Positions 50,084-58,847 of a DNA stretch of 64,000 bases are shown here, one piece after another. Origin of the DNA: Anaerolineae bacterium. Lineage in GTDB: Bacteria; Chloroflexota; Anaerolineae; Aggregatilineales; Phototrophicaceae. The notes beneath the pieces are model-generated. The model did no database searches and was not told where the DNA came from. It saw only the letters and a program-made list of their open reading frames with translations. Within the stretch, counting starts at the first letter, position 1; each line of letters begins with the position of its first letter. The position numbers and the translations under genes were made by a program. Location: NCBI GenBank assembly GCA_017303635.1, contig JAFLCG010000010.1, forward strand, positions 186,001 through 250,000, read 5' to 3'.

Positions 50084-51415
50084 CTACGGATTGTAGACCT
50101 GGATGCGTTTGTTTGGCACTCGCTGTGCCAATCGTTCCATGTTCGCGCCGACCCGAGCGATAATTTCACCCTCATCCAGCGTCAGCAGCTTACGCTCATG
50201 CATGAGCACCTGTCCGTCACAGATGGTCGTCCGGACGTCCGCCGCTGTCGTGTTATAGACCAGGCTGGCGGTCATGCTGTGCAGGGGCTGATGATGTACA
50301 CCGGACATATCGACCAGAATCAGATCAGCCAGATTGCCAGGATCGAGCGCGCCGAGTTCGTCTGGTTGCCCGTAGACCTGGGCGCTCTCCCGGGTGGCAA
50401 TATACAGCGCCTCCGGGATGGTTAGCACTTCGGGCGAACCGGCTTCCTGCTTCTGCGTCATTGCCATCAGCCGCAGCGATTCCAGAATATCCAGCGTGTT
50501 GTTGCTGACTGCCCCATCCGTCGCCAGACCAACCGCGATGCCGTGCCCCCGGAACATCCGAACAGGAGATGTTCCCATCGCCAGTTTGAGGTAGGTCTTG
50601 GGCGCGTGTCCTACTCCGGCCTTGTACTTGGCCATGATGGGCATGTCCATCGGCAGCGCCCCGATCACGTGTGCCAGAATGGTCGGCACTTCAAAGACCC
50701 CCGTTTGTTCCAGCACCTGGATGGGGGTTTGCCCGCGCTTCTGCAGACTGGATTCCGTTTGCGCCATCACTTCGGAAACATGGGTATGAATACCCACGCC
50801 CAGCGCCTTGGCCTCTTTCACGCAGGTCCGCAGGAAGTCATCATCACATAAGTAGGGGGAGTGCGGGGCCATCAACGTGCGGATGCGCCCGCCGGCGGTT
50901 CCCTGCCAGTCTTTGACGAAACGCACCGTGCGGTCGATCATTTCTTGCCCACCGCTGCCGAAGATCGCCCAGCCCAGCAGCGCCCGTGTACCCGCTTTTT
51001 CGACGGCTTTGGCGGCTTCATCCATGAAGAAGTAGTGGTCAGCAACGGCGGTCACACCGGCGCGGATCATCTCCGCCAGCCCCAATTGCATGCCCCAGTA
51101 GACATCTTCGGGTTGCAGATTGCTCTCCAGCGGCCACATGTAGTCGTTGAACCACTTTTCGATGGTCACATCTTCGGCCAGTCCCCGGAAGATGACCATC
51201 GGCACATGCGCGTGGGTGTTGATGAGTCCCGGCATCGCCAACTGCCCGTTGGCCTCAATCACGTGTTTGAAATGCGAGGAATCTGCTTGCCCGGTGGGCT
51301 GCACACTCTCAATCCGGTTGCCGTGAATAAGGATGTCATGGTCGCGCAGGATGAAGGCGCGCTGGTCGATGGTGATGTTCAGGACGTTGCAATTACGGAT
51401 GAGCAAGTCAGACAC
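50084..51415 (-). CDS. mtaD: Amidohydrolase, methylthioadenosine/S-adenosylhomocysteine deaminase-like
   Basis: This 443-residue protein has metal ligands of the amidohydrolase barrel: NTHAHVPM (HxH, near residue 68), GVGIHTHVSE (near 215), ILAHVIGA (near 248) and LATDGAVSNNTLD (Asp, near 305). The last motif and VTAVADHYFFMDE are typical of MtaD/SsnA-type deaminases that act on MTA, SAH or adenosine. GNLADLILVDM near the end is the usual beta-sandwich. Exact substrate is not proven by sequence. Confidence 0.83.
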   Translation of the reverse strand: MSDLLIRNCNVLNITIDQRAFILRDHDILIHGNRIESVQPTGQADSSHFKHVIEANGQLAMPGLINTHAHVPMVIFRGLAEDVTIEKWFNDYMWPLESNLQPEDVYWGMQLGLAEMIRAGVTAVADHYFFMDEAAKAVEKAGTRALLGWAIFGSGGQEMIDRTVRFVKDWQGTAGGRIRTLMAPHSPYLCDDDFLRTCVKEAKALGVGIHTHVSEVMAQTESSLQKRGQTPIQVLEQTGVFEVPTILAHVIGALPMDMPIMAKYKAGVGHAPKTYLKLAMGTSPVRMFRGHGIAVGLATDGAVSNNTLDILESLRLMAMTQKQEAGSPEVLTIPEALYIATRESAQVYGQPDELGALDPGNLADLILVDMSGVHHQPLHSMTASLVYNTTAADVRTTICDGQVLMHERKLLTLDEGEIIARVGANMERLAQRVPNKRIQVYNP

Positions 51416-51481
51416 GGTGTAGTTCCTTACGGTAGTTGCTGGAAAATGGAATGGGCTGTTGTTGCCCCTCTATTGAAGACT

Positions 51482-52378
51482 TTATTCCTCGTCGCCGTGT
51501 TTCGCGGTCCCATGCTTGAGGTCGAGCAGGCGGCGGTACGTGGCCTGGAAGGTGAGCGCATCCGAGACATGGAACGGCTCTGGCGCTTCGATGGGGGCAG
51601 TTGCTTTGACCCCAAAATCGACGAAGGCTTGCAGCAGTTCCCGGTAGCGGATGTCTGCCTCGTTCAGGGGGAGATGCTCTTTTTCTCCTTTTGGCGTATA
51701 GGCAATGCCGCTGATGTGGAAGTGCAGCGTCTTCAATCCATCCTTGCCCAGCCGATCCTGCACCAGCTTGAGCGCAGCGGCGAATTCATCATAGCTGTTG
51801 AAGCTGCCGTTTCCCGTTCGGGCGTGCAGGTGTGCCCAGTCAATCGCGGGCTTGACTCCCGGCACTTCTCGGCTGAGTTCCACGACTTCTTCCAGATTGC
51901 CGAACATGGCTGATTTGCCCATCGTTTCCGGTCGCAGGGTAACTTTGACGCCTTCTTCTTTCAGGATGCCGGTGATTTCCAGCAACTTTTGTTTGGCCCG
52001 TTCGTAAACCTGTTCAGGTGGCTGGCTGTGGTAGCTGCCTGGATGGAAAATGATATCCTTGGCTCCGGCCAGATAACCCTTGCGGGCAGCCATCAGCAGG
52101 CGTTCATCGCTTTTCGCCATCAGTTCAGCCGTCTGGCTGTTGAGATTGATGTAGTACGGTGCGTGGATGCTCAGGGTGACGTTGTGTGTTTTTGCTGCCG
52201 CCTTGATCTCTGCGCAGGTTTCGTCACTCACACGGACGCTCTGCACCCACGCGATCTCCAGGTGGTCGAGGCCAAGTTGGCGTATATGGGCGATGGCCGC
52301 CGGGGTGCCGCTGGTGGGTGTGCTCTGCGGGGAACCAACCGTGCCAAAGCGGATCGTTTCGTGTTTATTTTCGTACAC
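51482..52378 (-). CDS. Endonuclease IV-like TIM-barrel protein (AP endonuclease 2 family)
   Basis: This 298-residue protein shows, in order, the Nfo-type ligands: LSIHAPYYINLNS (His), DIIFHPGSYHSQ (His), RPETMGKSAMFG (Glu), AIDWAHLHARTGNG (Asp and His), TLHFHISG (His) and APIEAPEP (Glu). This is the trinuclear zinc set of endonuclease IV, with changes in the spacing. It either cuts DNA at abasic sites or is a related xylose-isomerase-like sugar enzyme. It sits 66 bp upstream of the deaminase gene on the same strand. Confidence 0.72.
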   Translation of the reverse strand: MYENKHETIRFGTVGSPQSTPTSGTPAAIAHIRQLGLDHLEIAWVQSVRVSDETCAEIKAAAKTHNVTLSIHAPYYINLNSQTAELMAKSDERLLMAARKGYLAGAKDIIFHPGSYHSQPPEQVYERAKQKLLEITGILKEEGVKVTLRPETMGKSAMFGNLEEVVELSREVPGVKPAIDWAHLHARTGNGSFNSYDEFAAALKLVQDRLGKDGLKTLHFHISGIAYTPKGEKEHLPLNEADIRYRELLQAFVDFGVKATAPIEAPEPFHVSDALTFQATYRRLLDLKHGTAKHGDEE

Positions 52379-52434
52379 GCGTGATAATCCTTCCAGTAGA
52401 TGACAAGTATATTCTAGCGCATTCGGAGCGAGCC

Positions 52435-53163
52435 ATGACCCCGGAGCTACCTCAAACCCATCAACGCCGCAGCCTCTGGTTGAGTTTGCTGGCTTTTGTG
52501 CTGGTGTTTGTCATCTGGAACGTGCCTGCGCTGCGGGATACGATCCTCTACCCGGTCAATCTTTTTGTGACCTATGTGCATGAAGCGGGGCATGGTATTG
52601 CCGCTATCCTTTCCGGTGGGCGCTTTCTCGGTTTTGAGGTACAGGCAGGCGGCGGTGGGGTCGCCATGACGCAGGGTGGGGCGCGCTGGTTGATTTTACC
52701 TGCCGGCTATATCGGCGCGGCGCTCTTTGGGGCCGTGCTGTTTTATCTCGTCAACCGCTTCCATCGCACGCGGGCAATTGCGCTGGGATTGGGAATCTTC
52801 CTGATTGCCTTCTCGCTGGTCTTTGCGCTGGGTTCATGGGTGGCAGTACTGGTAGGGGTTACTTTCGGGGTAGCCCTCATCGCTGCCGGTCAGTTCTTGC
52901 CCGGCAGCATCACGCTTGTGCTACTGAACTTGCTGGCAATCCTCACATCATTAAACGCTGTGCTGGACATTATCACCCTGGTCGGCAATAGTGATGTCCG
53001 GCTTGGCACACTCCATAATGATGCGGCTGCTTTCTCGCGGGAGATTGCGCCGCTGATTCCGGCACCCGTCTGGGCCTTCCTGTGGGCTGCGATTGCGGTA
53101 GCTTTGCTCGTCTTCTCAATCTGGTTGAGCATCATTCGCCCGCTCCGCCGTCGACTGGGATGA
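52435..53163 (+). CDS. M50B-like membrane metalloprotease
   Basis: This 242-residue protein starts at ATG 52435 after GGAGC; longer frames upstream overlap the divergent gene and lack a ribosome site. HEAGH (HExxH zinc motif) lies near residue 50, at the end of the first membrane segments (YPVNLFVTYVHEAGHGIAAIL). Five or six more helices follow. GGGVAMTQGGARWLILPAGYIGAALFG is the M50B-type strand and second helix. Such proteases cut within membranes. The target is unknown. Confidence 0.78.
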   Translation: MTPELPQTHQRRSLWLSLLAFVLVFVIWNVPALRDTILYPVNLFVTYVHEAGHGIAAILSGGRFLGFEVQAGGGGVAMTQGGARWLILPAGYIGAALFGAVLFYLVNRFHRTRAIALGLGIFLIAFSLVFALGSWVAVLVGVTFGVALIAAGQFLPGSITLVLLNLLAILTSLNAVLDIITLVGNSDVRLGTLHNDAAAFSREIAPLIPAPVWAFLWAAIAVALLVFSIWLSIIRPLRRRLG

Positions 53164-53477
53164 GGAAGCATTTGGTGGTTCAATCCACAATCGAATATGA
53201 GAAAGTTCTAGGTAAGAATCGGAACAAATGTTCCGTTCTTATGCCTGAATTGTGCTATGCTGAAGGCATGACTCTGCTACCGCTCTCCCACGCATCACTC
53301 ACTGGAACCTATGTTGTTGGACTGCTCAGGCGAGTCAAATCTGTCCATTTTGTCCAATCTGTCCAGAATAATATGAATAGGCTTGGAATCCGATTGGGCC
53401 GGCGTTGGTTCACCGCAAGGCCGGGGCCGTTGAATGGTATCATCGTAGCCTTCGCCGCCTGCTGAGGAGTATCTCCT
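53164..53477 (+). other. Intergenic region with an SOS-like promoter and no convincing gene
   Basis: This 314-bp gap contains the LexA-box-like palindrome at 53220-53235, then TGTGCTATGCT (53251-53261), which resembles an extended -10. After it, ATG 53269 opens a 65-codon frame to 53465 with no recognisable domain and odd composition (LLRRVKSVHFVQSVQNNMNRLG). CTGTCCATTTTGTCCAATCTGTCC (53341-53364) is a short run of similar 8-base units. It may be the decayed start of a former SOS gene. Confidence 0.4.
53220..53235. promoter_or_regulatory. LexA (DinR-type) box candidate
   Basis: CGGAACAAATGTTCCG is a perfect 16-bp palindrome with the core GAACAAATGTTC, matching the Gram-positive-type SOS box GAACRNRYGTTC. 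It is 16-40 bp upstream of a -10-like TATGCT. The rightward gene (kinase fusion) starts 243 bp later, so the box may control something now lost. Confidence 0.6.
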
Positions 53478-55403
53478 GTGAAATTATTCGTTCCCGGCCG
53501 CATCTGCCTGTTCGGTGAGCATTCGGATTGGGCGGGGGGCTACCGCCGCACCAACGCCGAGATCGAAAAGGGCTATGCCATTATTGTGGGCACCAATCAA
53601 GGGATTTACGCCGAGATTGAGCCACATCCCAATGCCCTTGTGCTGACCTCGACCGCGCCGGACGGCACCGTGACCGGCCCTTACGAAATTCCGATGACGC
53701 CGGAGGCCTTACTGGCCGAAGCGGAAACAGGCAGCTATTGGAGTTATTCAGCCGGCGTGGCCTACCAGATTCTGACCCACTACCGGGTGCGGGGTCTGGT
53801 TATCAATAACTACAAAACCGACTTGCCTATCAAAAAAGGCTTGTCCTCCAGTGCCGCCATTTGTGTGTTGACCGCCCGTGCCTTTAACCGCATCTACGAT
53901 TTAAAGATGACGGTGCGTGGCGAGATGGAAATGGCCTACCAGGGCGAAATCCTGACTCCATCTCGATGCGGTCGGCTCGATCAGGGGTGCGCTTTTGGTA
54001 ATCGTCCGGTCAAGATGACCTTTGATGGTGATCGACTTGATGTGGATGAGTTAAGTGTGAAGGGCGATGTTCATCTGGTCATCGTTGACCTGCACGCGCA
54101 GAAAGATACCAAGGTCATCCTGGCGCGGTTGAACGATAGCTATCCTTTTGCCCGGACAGAGTTGGAACAAAACGTTCAGCAGTTGTTCGGGCCGATCAAT
54201 AAACAGATGGTTCATCAGGCGGTTGAGGCGCTGGCGGCCTCCGATGCTGAGCGTCTGGGTGCCTTGATGACTGAAGCCCAGTCTTATTTCAATCAGTATG
54301 CGACCCCGGCCTGCCCGGAAGAACTCACCGCGCCGGTCCTCAATCGTGTCCTAAATCATCCAGCACTTGCCCCCCATATTTATGGTGGGAAAGGGGTCGG
54401 TTCACAGGGGGATGGCACCGCCCAGTTTGTCGCTCGCAGTGCTGCCGATCAGGATGCCATTGTCTCGATTGTGGAAGGCGAACTGGGCATGAGTGCGCTC
54501 AAGTTGACGCTCAGTGCCGGAGCCAAAGTGCGTAAAGCCGTGATCCCTGTTGCTGGTTTTGCAGCCCGTATGTTCCCGGCCAGTAAGGCAGCTACTGCGG
54601 GTTTCTTGCCTGTTATTGATCGGGATGGGATTGCCAAGCCTACGCTGCTGCTGGTGGTCGAGGAAGCACTTTCTGCCGGCGTTGAAGAAGTCATCATCAT
54701 TGTTCAACCGGGCGACTTGCCGGAGTACGAGGCCTTTTTCAGTCAGCAGGTCACGATTGAGAACTACAATCGACTCTCTCCAGCTTACAAGGAGTATGCC
54801 CGCCATCTGCTGGAGATTGGTCAGCGGGTACGGTTTGTCGTCCAGTCGACTCAGGAAGGACTGGGGCATGCGGTTTGGTCAGCACGGGAAGCGGTCGGCT
54901 CGGAACCGTTCTTGCTCATCCTGGGCGATCATATCTACCGCGCGCATGGGGAAGAGTCCTGCGCCCGTCAGATGATTGACGCTTTTGAACAGTACGGCAC
55001 CAGTGTGATCGGGTTGCGCCATACCCCGGAAGCCCAGATTGGTCGGTATGGAGCCGCTGCAGGTGATTGGCTGCCGGATGGTGATGCGCTGTCGATCTCG
55101 CGTTTTATCGAGAAACCAACCCTCGATGAAGCTCGTGAGAATCTCCGAGTAGAAGGTCTGCCAGAAGCCCATTATTTAACTGCTTTTGGACAGTATGTCA
55201 TCCGTCCGCAAGTGTTCGATTATCTGGAAGAACACATTCACAATAACGTGCGGGAACGTGGCGATTTCCAGTTGACGTCCGCTCTGGATCGTTTGCGGCA
55301 GGAAGATGGCTTCATGGGTATCGTGGTGGCGGGGCAGCGTTTTGATCTTGGTCAGCCTGATCAGTATCTGGAGACCTTACAGGTTTTTGCGAGCAGATCA
55401 TGA
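53478..55403 (+). CDS. Fusion of GHMP sugar kinase and sugar-1-phosphate uridylyltransferase-like domain
   Basis: This 641-residue protein has an N-terminal kinase with PGRICLFGEHSDWAGG (galactokinase-like motif 1, residue 5 on) and LPIKKGLSSSAAICVL (ATP loop, near 116). Its C-terminal motif 3 is GGKGVGSQGDGTAQF (near 299). The C-terminal half, from about residue 353, starts VIPVAGFAARMFPASKA and continues LLLVVEEALSAGVEEVIIIV, QEGLGHAVWSAREAVG, FLLILGDHIYRAH and SRFIEKP, as in GalU/UGP enzymes. The GxGTR signature is degenerate (GFAAR). The two steps together would turn a free sugar into a nucleotide sugar, a salvage route. Sugar unknown. Confidence 0.85.
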   Translation: MKLFVPGRICLFGEHSDWAGGYRRTNAEIEKGYAIIVGTNQGIYAEIEPHPNALVLTSTAPDGTVTGPYEIPMTPEALLAEAETGSYWSYSAGVAYQILTHYRVRGLVINNYKTDLPIKKGLSSSAAICVLTARAFNRIYDLKMTVRGEMEMAYQGEILTPSRCGRLDQGCAFGNRPVKMTFDGDRLDVDELSVKGDVHLVIVDLHAQKDTKVILARLNDSYPFARTELEQNVQQLFGPINKQMVHQAVEALAASDAERLGALMTEAQSYFNQYATPACPEELTAPVLNRVLNHPALAPHIYGGKGVGSQGDGTAQFVARSAADQDAIVSIVEGELGMSALKLTLSAGAKVRKAVIPVAGFAARMFPASKAATAGFLPVIDRDGIAKPTLLLVVEEALSAGVEEVIIIVQPGDLPEYEAFFSQQVTIENYNRLSPAYKEYARHLLEIGQRVRFVVQSTQEGLGHAVWSAREAVGSEPFLLILGDHIYRAHGEESCARQMIDAFEQYGTSVIGLRHTPEAQIGRYGAAAGDWLPDGDALSISRFIEKPTLDEARENLRVEGLPEAHYLTAFGQYVIRPQVFDYLEEHIHNNVRERGDFQLTSALDRLRQEDGFMGIVVAGQRFDLGQPDQYLETLQVFASRS

Positions 55404-55419
55404 GGGGGAAATTCCCCCT
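55403..55419 (+). terminator. Hairpin after the kinase fusion gene
   Basis: AGGGGGAA-A-TTCCCCCT (55403-55419) is a perfect 17-base palindrome overlapping the stop codon, followed by TGTCAG. The T-tract is absent, so it is either a weak terminator or a message-end protector. Confidence 0.4.
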
Positions 55420-55466
55420 TGTCAGCAGATAGCGCCGCTACTATACTTTTTCTCAATAAGCAGTAC

Positions 55467-55538
55467 GCGGGCGTAATTCAGCGGTAGAATGTCTCCTTGC
55501 CAAGGAGAATGTCAGGAGTTCGAATCTCCTCGCCCGCT
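55467..55538 (+). tRNA. tRNA-Gly (anticodon GCC)
   Basis: GCGGGCG (55467-55473) pairs with CGCCCGC (55531-55537), T-loop TTCGAAT, and anticodon stem TCTCC/GGAGA with loop TTGCCAA giving anticodon GCC (55499-55501). The length is 72 nt including the discriminator T at 55538. CCA is not encoded. Standard rightward gene with its own terminator behind it. Confidence 0.95.
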
Positions 55539-55543
55539 TCTAC

Positions 55544-55568
55544 AAGACCTCTTTGGTGAGGTCTTTTT
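55544..55568 (+). terminator. tRNA-Gly terminator
   Basis: AAGACCTC (55544-55551) pairs with GAGGTCTT (55558-55565), loop TTTGGT, followed by TTTCTTT. It sits 6 bp after the tRNA and also overlaps the 5' region of the next gene's leader. Confidence 0.8.
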
Positions 55569-55588
55569 CTTTGGTAGGCGCGGGGGTT

Positions 55589-56614
55589 ATGGATGTTTTT
55601 GCTAACCTCAGCTATGAGGAGCAGGTATTTCGCCTGACTCGTGCTGCCCAATCCGCACTCATTAGTTATAGCCTCCCGCTCGCGACTGTTAAGCTTGTCC
55701 TCTACGTGCATAACGCCATGTTTAAGGTGATTACGCCCACCGGAGAACAGTATGCGCTTCGCCTGCAACTCAGTCAACGTAGTAAACCCATCAATCAAAC
55801 CCGTTCTGAACTACGTTGGTTGAGTGCCATTCATCGGGATACTACTCTGCGGGTCCCAGAACCTGTGCTCAGCGACCAGGGCTACATTACCTTCCAGCCA
55901 GTCGAGGGGGTGCAGGAGCCAGTCTCAGTGGTGTTATTCCGCTGGTTGGAAGGGGCTTCACCCGGCCACACCCTCACTGTGAACCAGGCAGCCCAGGCTG
56001 GTCAGTTTATGGGGCAGTTGCACGCCCATTCCCGGCAGTATGCAGTGCCAGGGGACTTTGACCGCCCCTATTTTGATTGGGAAGGATTATTTGGGGAAAG
56101 CTCCATTTACTTTCCCGGTGAAAACCGTGCAATTTTTACGTCAGAACAAGCGCTGATTTTTGACTGGGTAGCCGAAAGCATGGCGACCACCTTGACGGCA
56201 TTGGCCGAGCGGCCAGGGAGCTTTGGCCTGATCCATGCAGACTTTATTCTTAAGAATATTCTGTTCACAAGCACAGAGGTAGCTGCTATCGATTTTGACG
56301 ACAGCGGATTTGGCTTCTATCTGTACGATTTAGCACCGCTGCTGCTCCAATTGCTGGATCAACCGAATTATGTAGACTTGCGTGCGGCATGGTTAGATGG
56401 GTATCGGGCAGTGCAACCGCTTTCCAGTGAGGATGAAGGTCTTATCGAAACCATGATCGCGGCGCGGCTCCTGCGGTCGTGTTACTGGATTGCCTGCAAC
56501 CTGCACAACCCCAATATCCGTTCGCAAGCTCCGGCCATGTTGGAGTACCGGGCCGCGACGTTACGCGATTATCTGAACACAGGGCGGGTGAGCCGCCGTG
56601 GAGACCAATTCTAA
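55589..56614 (+). CDS. Aminoglycoside/homoserine-kinase-type phosphotransferase
   Basis: This 341-residue protein starts at ATG 55589; upstream in-frame codons lie in the tRNA terminator. The Brenner motif LIHADFILKNILF (catalytic Asp, near residue 214) and AIDFDDSGFGFYLYDLAPLL (metal-binding Asp, near 231) define the protein-kinase-like APH fold. ALRLQLSQRS near 55 supplies the conserved N-lobe region. ThrB2/Stk-type homologues (SrkA-like) are the nearest in layout. The substrate is unknown. The stop shares its last base with the next ATG. Confidence 0.82.
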   Translation: MDVFANLSYEEQVFRLTRAAQSALISYSLPLATVKLVLYVHNAMFKVITPTGEQYALRLQLSQRSKPINQTRSELRWLSAIHRDTTLRVPEPVLSDQGYITFQPVEGVQEPVSVVLFRWLEGASPGHTLTVNQAAQAGQFMGQLHAHSRQYAVPGDFDRPYFDWEGLFGESSIYFPGENRAIFTSEQALIFDWVAESMATTLTALAERPGSFGLIHADFILKNILFTSTEVAAIDFDDSGFGFYLYDLAPLLLQLLDQPNYVDLRAAWLDGYRAVQPLSSEDEGLIETMIAARLLRSCYWIACNLHNPNIRSQAPAMLEYRAATLRDYLNTGRVSRRGDQF

Positions 56615-56985
56615 TGACCATCATTTTGCACATGACCCCCCGTTCTCGTTGGGAAGCTGCCCTCGAAAATGGTCAACTGACTGCGGATTCGCTGGAACGA
56701 GAGGGCTTCATCCACTGCTCTTTTCCCGATCAACTGGAGCGAGTGGCGAATAAGCACTATCGTGGCCTGACTGACTTGGTGCTGTTGTGCATTGAGGCTG
56801 AACGAGTGGGTTCAGAAGTCCGCTATGAAGGGCCGATTGATCCCCATACCGGGCAACCGGAATCCGAACGCGAACTCTACGGTCATGTCTACGGGCCAAT
56901 AGATGTGGGGTCAGTCGTGAAGGTCATCGACTTCCCCCCTAATCCAGATGGCTCTTTCAGCCTGCCGTCGGGGATTCCGATCTGA
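56614..56985 (+). CDS. DUF952 family protein
   Basis: This 123-residue protein has the DUF952 pattern: ILHMTPRSRWEAALENGQL, GFIHCSFPDQLERVANKHYRG, LVLLCIEAERVGSEVRYEG and LYGHVYGPIDVGSVVKV. The conserved IH and HVYGPI residues suggest a small enzyme or binding fold related to ADP-ribosyl-type domains; the role is not known. It is coupled to the kinase gene and its 3' end overlaps the convergent hydrolase by 29 bp. Confidence 0.85.
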   Translation: MTIILHMTPRSRWEAALENGQLTADSLEREGFIHCSFPDQLERVANKHYRGLTDLVLLCIEAERVGSEVRYEGPIDPHTGQPESERELYGHVYGPIDVGSVVKVIDFPPNPDGSFSLPSGIPI

Positions 56986-57718
56986 GACTTTGCAGGAATG
57001 TGTCGACTACCTGGGTGAATGCCTCCCAGGCTTCGTCATGAACAGGATGCCCGGCATCAAACATCGCCAACTGACCTCGCGGTGTTTGGTCGATGAACAG
57101 TTGACCTACAGCTTGTGGGTTGAGCCGGTCGCGTTCGCCCAACATCATGAGCAGCGGACAAGTGATTTTGCCCGCCGTTCCCCGGCTGATGTCTCCGCCT
57201 GCATCACTGTAAGCTTTCATGGCGGCCACCCAGCCCAGCGCAAAGGCATCGACATCCGCCAGACCATGAATGCGTTTTTCGTCTTCGGTGATCCAATCAG
57301 CCGGATAGACTCGCTGCCGTTCCAGCAGCTCTGGTCCGAACCAACCAACTGCACCAATACTCATGACTGCGTGAAAGCGTTCCGGGGCTGAGCCCGCCAG
57401 TACTAAAGCTGTTTCACCGCCATCCGAATATCCCAGCAGATAGGCTTTGCGGATATTAAGAGCATCCATCAGCCCAAGTACATCGGCGGCGTCCCGTTGA
57501 TAGTAGCGGGGAGGAAAGTCACGCGGTTTGGGCGTGGAAGCACCATAACCCCGCAAAGATACGCCTAACACCCGATAGCGGGGAGCCAGCCAGTCCATCA
57601 CGCGGGGAAAATGGAGTTCGGCTGTACCCAGTAAACCATGCAGGAGGATGAACGGCGTGCCGCTGCCGTGTTCTTCGTAATGCAGGCGTGCGCCGGTGGA
57701 AGTGTCGACAAAGGGCAT
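56957..57718 (-). CDS. Alpha/beta hydrolase
   Basis: This 253-residue protein has the oxyanion-hole strand PFILLHGLLGTAE near residue 22 and the nucleophile elbow LLGYSDGGETALV (Ser near residue 96, GxSxGG). It has PLLMMLGERDRLNP with the acid Asp near 195, and the catalytic His in AGHPVHDEAWEAF near 224. The fold is that of esterases, haloalkane-dehalogenase relatives and C-C hydrolases; the substrate cannot be told. The gene 2 bp upstream is the UPF0104-like one. Confidence 0.85.
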   Translation of the reverse strand: MPFVDTSTGARLHYEEHGSGTPFILLHGLLGTAELHFPRVMDWLAPRYRVLGVSLRGYGASTPKPRDFPPRYYQRDAADVLGLMDALNIRKAYLLGYSDGGETALVLAGSAPERFHAVMSIGAVGWFGPELLERQRVYPADWITEDEKRIHGLADVDAFALGWVAAMKAYSDAGGDISRGTAGKITCPLLMMLGERDRLNPQAVGQLFIDQTPRGQLAMFDAGHPVHDEAWEAFTQVVDTFLQSLRSESPTAG

Positions 57719-57720
57719 GT

Positions 57721-58758
57721 TCAGCTGCTCGCAGGTGTAGTTGGGCCGGGTTCGCCAACCGATTGCCGGGACACAATCTCGCTCAAGGAAACGCCCATCG
57801 AAAGCAGCGCAATCGTACCCCAGACGATATAACCGAAGATATTGACCCCGTGAAAGAGAAATCCCATAGCGAGTGCCAGTGCATCCAGTTCAGGCGTTCC
57901 GGCCAGGCCAACGGCTTGACCGGCAGCGATCACCGCGAGTTGAAACGGCCCCAGGGCTGCTACGGTTACCGGGATGGCAATGCTGAATGAGGCCAGCGTG
58001 AGGGCTAGTGCCGCAAACAACCACATATCAATGCCGGTTGCTTCAATCCCCAGGGCGCGGGCGACACAGTAGACCGTTGACCATGACACTGCCCAGGAGA
58101 TCAGCGTCCAGATGACCGCATGAGCGCCGCTGCGCCAGTGGGTCAGGGGCTTAAGGCCGTTCAGTACATGATCCATCAGATTTTCTAGCGGTAGTCGTTT
58201 GAGCGGTGGGATGAGGCGCTGGGCAAGTTGTACGGTCTGATGCCCCAACTGTGGACGTTGGGCAAAAATGACCATCACCACAAAGGCAATGACGCCGGCG
58301 ATGGCAAAAAACGTGGTGGTATTGATGATGGTTGGGTTGGCGTTGGGTGCGCGGCTGATGGCAATGACCACTGCGATGACCACCATCAACGTGTCGATCA
58401 GGCGCTCAAACACGACGCTGGTAGCTGCCGTGGCAAATGGAACCTTTTCTCGTGTGGCCAGCAGCATCCGGGCGAATTCACCCGCTCGCAGGGGCAGATT
58501 GTTCAGCAGAAACCCGATATTGAGGATATGGAAAGCAGGCACCAGCCGGATTTTGCCATCCAGCAACCCCTGCCAGCGGATCGCCCGTGTGACCAATCCT
58601 AGCGACATGGTGGCGAATCCCATGAACACCCAGAAGATATTCGCCTGACTCAGGCTGTTGCCGATGTCCTGCAAAGGGACATTCCGTAATGCCAGCCAGA
58701 GCAAGAGGGCGCTGACGATCACACTGACGATGATGAAGACAGCTCGACGCATCCCCAA
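57721..58758 (-). CDS. Lysylphosphatidylglycerol synthase TM-domain/UPF0104 family membrane protein
   Basis: This 345-residue protein has about eight hydrophobic helices. VTRAIRWQGLLDGKIRLVPAFHILNIGFLLNNLPLRAGEFARMLLATRE (residues 58-106) is the family signature, with the conserved Arg and PxRxGE. It has no aminoacyl-transfer domain, so it is not MprF itself; related proteins are thought to move or position lipid-linked sugars or phospholipids. It is probably co-transcribed with the hydrolase. Confidence 0.83.
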   Translation of the reverse strand: MGMRRAVFIIVSVIVSALLLWLALRNVPLQDIGNSLSQANIFWVFMGFATMSLGLVTRAIRWQGLLDGKIRLVPAFHILNIGFLLNNLPLRAGEFARMLLATREKVPFATAATSVVFERLIDTLMVVIAVVIAISRAPNANPTIINTTTFFAIAGVIAFVVMVIFAQRPQLGHQTVQLAQRLIPPLKRLPLENLMDHVLNGLKPLTHWRSGAHAVIWTLISWAVSWSTVYCVARALGIEATGIDMWLFAALALTLASFSIAIPVTVAALGPFQLAVIAAGQAVGLAGTPELDALALAMGFLFHGVNIFGYIVWGTIALLSMGVSLSEIVSRQSVGEPGPTTPASS

Positions 58759-58847
58759 TACCTTCCCCGGTTGGTTTTTATGCCATCCGTACTTTCCGCA
58801 ACCATCTTCATCTTACAGGGCATTGGCTAACAGGTACATAAACGCTT

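Noticed and set aside
53269..53465. 65-codon gene after the LexA-like box
   Set aside because: No ribosome site of quality, no domain, and part of it is built from short CTGTCCA-type repeats. It is kept only as part of the intergenic description.
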